A DNA stretch of 6,766 nt from contig CAMPGP010000121.1 in NCBI GenBank assembly GCA_946885545.1, forward strand, positions 1 through 6,766. The letters run 5' to 3'. A program made the position numbers and the translations under genes. Positions 5,015 through 6,766 of this stretch are shown in pieces. The notes beneath the pieces were generated by a model that was given only the letters and a program-made list of their open reading frames with translations, was not told the origin of the DNA and made no database searches. Numbering within the stretch: the stretch's first letter is position 1; each line of letters starts with the position of its first letter. This stretch comes from an uncultured Altererythrobacter sp. (GTDB lineage Bacteria; Pseudomonadota; Alphaproteobacteria; Sphingomonadales; Sphingomonadaceae).

Positions 5015-5791
5015 ATGGTAGACCGAACCTATCGCAGCGCGCGCGACCGTTCCGACCGCGACCGCCGCTACAGCCGCCAGGCCGAACAATTCGATGCCGC
5101 CGACTACCGCCGCGACGACGAACGCGGCTACGGCCAGATGGGCGAAGGCTGGCGCGACGAGGACTACGGCCAGTTCGACACCGCCGGCCAGTCCTACAGC
5201 CGCGACCGCGAGGCCGCCCGCGACTGGGGCCGCGATCCCAGCTACGCGCGCCGCAGCGAGTTCCGTTCGACTTACGCCAGCCCGCGCTACAGCGCCGAGC
5301 GCACCTTCGAGCGCGGCGCCGGCAGCCAGCTCGCCGCCAACCACGGCGAATGGCACGAAGGCTACGGGACCACGCCGAGCCGCGAGCAGCGCGACTACCG
5401 GGGCACCTGGGGTGAAAGCGAGGGCCGCAACTGGCTCGACCGCGCGAGCGACACCGTCGCCGGGTGGTTCAGCGACGACGACGACTATCGCCGCGACCGC
5501 GGCTATCGCGGCCAGGGCCCGTCGGGCTACACCCGCTCCGACGAGCGGATCATGGAAGACGCCTGCGACGCGCTGACCGACGACTGGGGCGTCGATGCCC
5601 GCCAGATCTCGGTCGCCGTGAGCAACGGCGACGTCACGCTCGAGGGCGCGGTGCCGAGCCGCGAGCAGAAGCGCCGCGCCGAAGACTGCGTCGACGACCT
5701 GTCGGGCGTGAAGAACGTGCAGAACAACCTGCGCGTCCAGGAACGCAGCGAGTTCGGCAGCCAGAGCAACCCGACCAGCTCGCAGGCCTGA
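5015..5791 (+). CDS. BON-domain protein with disordered charged N-terminal region
   Basis: This 258 aa protein has GAGG (5001-5004) ten bases before its ATG. Residues 1-165 are almost free of aliphatic residues and dominated by Arg, Asp, Glu, Gly, Ser and Tyr, with many RD/YR repeats (for example DRSDRDRRYSR). This is typical of an intrinsically disordered, phase-separation-prone segment. A short amphipathic block, NWLDRASDTVAGWFSDDDD (139-157), precedes the BON domain at about 174-242, where the sequence ISVAVSNGDVTLEGAVPSREQKRRAEDCVDDLSGVKNV shows the conserved Gly-x-Val-x-Leu-x-Gly turn. BON domains bind phospholipid or other ligands in OsmY-type stress proteins. Unlike OsmY there is no signal peptide, so the protein is probably cytoplasmic or acts at the inner face of the membrane. 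C184 and C225 lie within the BON domain. I recall BON proteins with a similar SWFGDD-type motif in sphingomonads, but their function is not settled. The gene stands alone, with its own terminator and a candidate stress promoter. Confidence 0.88.
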   Translation: MVDRTYRSARDRSDRDRRYSRQAEQFDAADYRRDDERGYGQMGEGWRDEDYGQFDTAGQSYSRDREAARDWGRDPSYARRSEFRSTYASPRYSAERTFERGAGSQLAANHGEWHEGYGTTPSREQRDYRGTWGESEGRNWLDRASDTVAGWFSDDDDYRRDRGYRGQGPSGYTRSDERIMEDACDALTDDWGVDARQISVAVSNGDVTLEGAVPSREQKRRAEDCVDDLSGVKNVQNNLRVQERSEFGSQSNPTSSQA

Positions 5792-5812
5792 CCTGCCGTC
5801 CACCGATGACGC

Positions 5813-5848
5813 GAAGGGGTCCGCGAGCGCGGGCCCCTTCTCCTTTCT
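5813..5848 (+). terminator. Intrinsic terminator of the BON gene
   Basis: Arms GAAGGGGTCCGCG (5813-5825) and CGCGGGCCCCTTC (5828-5840) pair along 13 positions with a single G-T wobble. In practice the innermost pair opens to give a four-base loop. A pyrimidine tract TCCTTTCT follows. It starts 21 bases after the BON stop codon. The opposite strand has no T-run after the hairpin, so it acts mainly rightward and would also shield the convergent flavoprotein gene. Confidence 0.85.
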
Positions 5849-5891
5849 GGCACTTCGCGCGCGTCCTGGAAAAACCGCGTCTTCGCCGCCC

Positions 5892-6766
5892 TCAGGACGG
5901 CGCGCGCGCGCGGCCGAAGCTGGCGTAGAGCGCGGCGAGAGTCGCCACCGCCTCGTCCGCCTCTGCCCGGTCGGGAACCAGGCTATCCTCGCCATAGCCG
6001 CGCATGTCGCCGCCCGAGACCGCCTGCACGCAGATCCCGTCGCTGCGCGGGACGACGTTCACGCCGTTGTAGGCGAGGCCGTAGTCGAAATCCGCCTGCG
6101 GGATGAGCCAGGCGATCTGGCCGCGCACCGGCACCACGCTCTCGTCTCCGAGCAAGGCCCGTGCGCCGTAGCCGGTGCAGTTGATCACGACCTTCTCGGG
6201 CAACTCGGCGAGCTCGCCGGGCGAATGGAACTCGCGCCGTTCGATGCGCCCGCCGGCGAGCCGGAACTGACCGACGAGCGTGCTCGCGTAGCTGGCGAGG
6301 TTGAACATCAGGTTCTCCTGGCGCCACACCGTGAAGCCGTGGAACGGCGTCGCCCCCGGCTCGAGCAGCTGGGTGCGCGGGAACAGGTCGCGCAGGCGGC
6401 GGCTGTAGTTGACGAAGCTCGGCTCGTTGCCCTGGCTGGGCGCAGGAGCCGGGCGCGGCGGCGCAGGCCCGGGGTCGGAGACGAGGTAGCGGTCCATCCA
6501 GCGTACCGGCTCGCCCGCTAGGCCGAGCAGCGAACCGTACCGCTTGAACGATGCGCGCGCCATCCGCTCCCACAAGTCGGGGAAGCCGGGATCGACGGCG
6601 TCCGCCAGCGCGATGCGCGAATCCGGCGTGAACGAACCGGTCGCGCGCAGCGAGGGCATCTCGGGGACGAGCTCGCGCGCATAGATCGTGACTTGCGCGC
6701 CCGCCGCCTGCGCGAGCAGCGCCGAGGTCAGCCCGAGCGGACCGCTGCCGATCACCGCGACCGCGC
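5892..6766 (-). CDS. FAD-dependent oxidoreductase, D-amino-acid-oxidase-like; 5' end outside window
   Basis: Reading leftwards, the frame is open from the window edge for 290 codons to TGA at 5894-5892. The GTG at 6755 is inside the gene, because AVAVIGSGPLGLTSALLAQ at the edge is the first beta-strand and GxGxxG loop of the FAD-binding Rossmann fold; the true start, possibly after a twin-arginine or other leader, lies outside. Family blocks include FTPDSRIALADAVDPGFPDLWERM, WMDRYLVSD, FNLASYASTLVGQFRLAGGRIE, the NCTGYGARALLGDESVVPVRGQIAWLIPQ block (second FAD-contact region) and VVPRSDGICVQ. D-amino-acid-oxidase (DAO) family members oxidise amines or D-amino acids with FAD, releasing hydrogen peroxide; the substrate here cannot be read from sequence. 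The chain ends soon after GYGEDSLVPDRAEADEAVATLAALYASF, without the classical C-terminal HGGxG segment. I believe this short ending is normal for this sphingomonad-type subgroup rather than a truncation. A proline-rich insert (PGPAPPRPAPAPSQG) lies near visible residue 100. Confidence 0.85.
   Translation of the reverse strand, partial: AVAVIGSGPLGLTSALLAQAAGAQVTIYARELVPEMPSLRATGSFTPDSRIALADAVDPGFPDLWERMARASFKRYGSLLGLAGEPVRWMDRYLVSDPGPAPPRPAPAPSQGNEPSFVNYSRRLRDLFPRTQLLEPGATPFHGFTVWRQENLMFNLASYASTLVGQFRLAGGRIERREFHSPGELAELPEKVVINCTGYGARALLGDESVVPVRGQIAWLIPQADFDYGLAYNGVNVVPRSDGICVQAVSGGDMRGYGEDSLVPDRAEADEAVATLAALYASFGRARAPS

Noticed and set aside
4988..5995. A 335-codon open frame on the minus strand opposite the BON gene
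   Set aside because: It is low-complexity Ala/Val-rich sequence that crosses the BON terminator and runs into the flavoprotein gene; no domain or ribosome-binding site supports it.
1..6766. CRISPR arrays, tRNA/rRNA genes, riboswitches
   Set aside because: No regularly spaced repeats, no cloverleaf-like or rRNA-like sequence, and no known riboswitch core were seen on either strand.

Overview
The window is high-GC bacterial DNA, most likely from an alphaproteobacterium of the Sphingomonadales (sphingomonad/erythrobacter type). That placement is an inference from gene families recalled from that group: a disordered BON-domain protein with a GWFSDDD motif, a D-amino-acid-oxidase-like flavoprotein with an NCTGYGARAL block, and an Lhr-type DEXH helicase. 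No rRNA or other marker gene is present.

Layout from left to right. (a) 1-706: the 3' portion of a stand-alone RelA/SpoT-type nucleotide synthetase, cut by the window start. (b) About 651-1820: an IS1595-family (ISXO2-like) insertion element on the minus strand, with a 309-310 aa zinc-ribbon DDE/N transposase and a coupled 60 aa passenger-like ORF. This ORF runs tail-to-tail into the synthetase gene. Regions a and b are visibly more A/T-rich than what follows and look accessory or acquired. (c) 1886-2350: an ExbD/TolR gene with no ExbB or TonB beside it. It is preceded by a 23-bp near-perfect palindrome resembling a Zur (zinc uptake repressor) operator. (d) 2347-4809: an 820 aa ligase-associated DEXH-box (Lhr-core) helicase on the minus strand. 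It converges on exbD so tightly that the two stop codons share one CTAG tetranucleotide. (e) 4810-5014: a divergent intergenic region with a candidate general-stress (EcfG-type) promoter pointing right. (f) 5015-5791: a 258 aa protein with a charged, disordered N-terminal half and a C-terminal BON domain, closed by a strong intrinsic terminator. (g) 5892-6766: an FAD-dependent oxidoreductase on the minus strand, cut by the window end.

The genes do not form one pathway. The right two thirds look like ordinary chromosomal housekeeping and stress genes in alternating orientation. The left third looks like a mobile-element insertion next to a (p)ppGpp-synthetase-like accessory gene. The observations most worth following are the Zur-like operator in front of the lone exbD, a hairpin that appears to bury the transposase ribosome-binding site only in read-through transcripts, and an IS boundary that may lie inside the 3' end of the synthetase gene. 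I found no clearly new multi-gene system.
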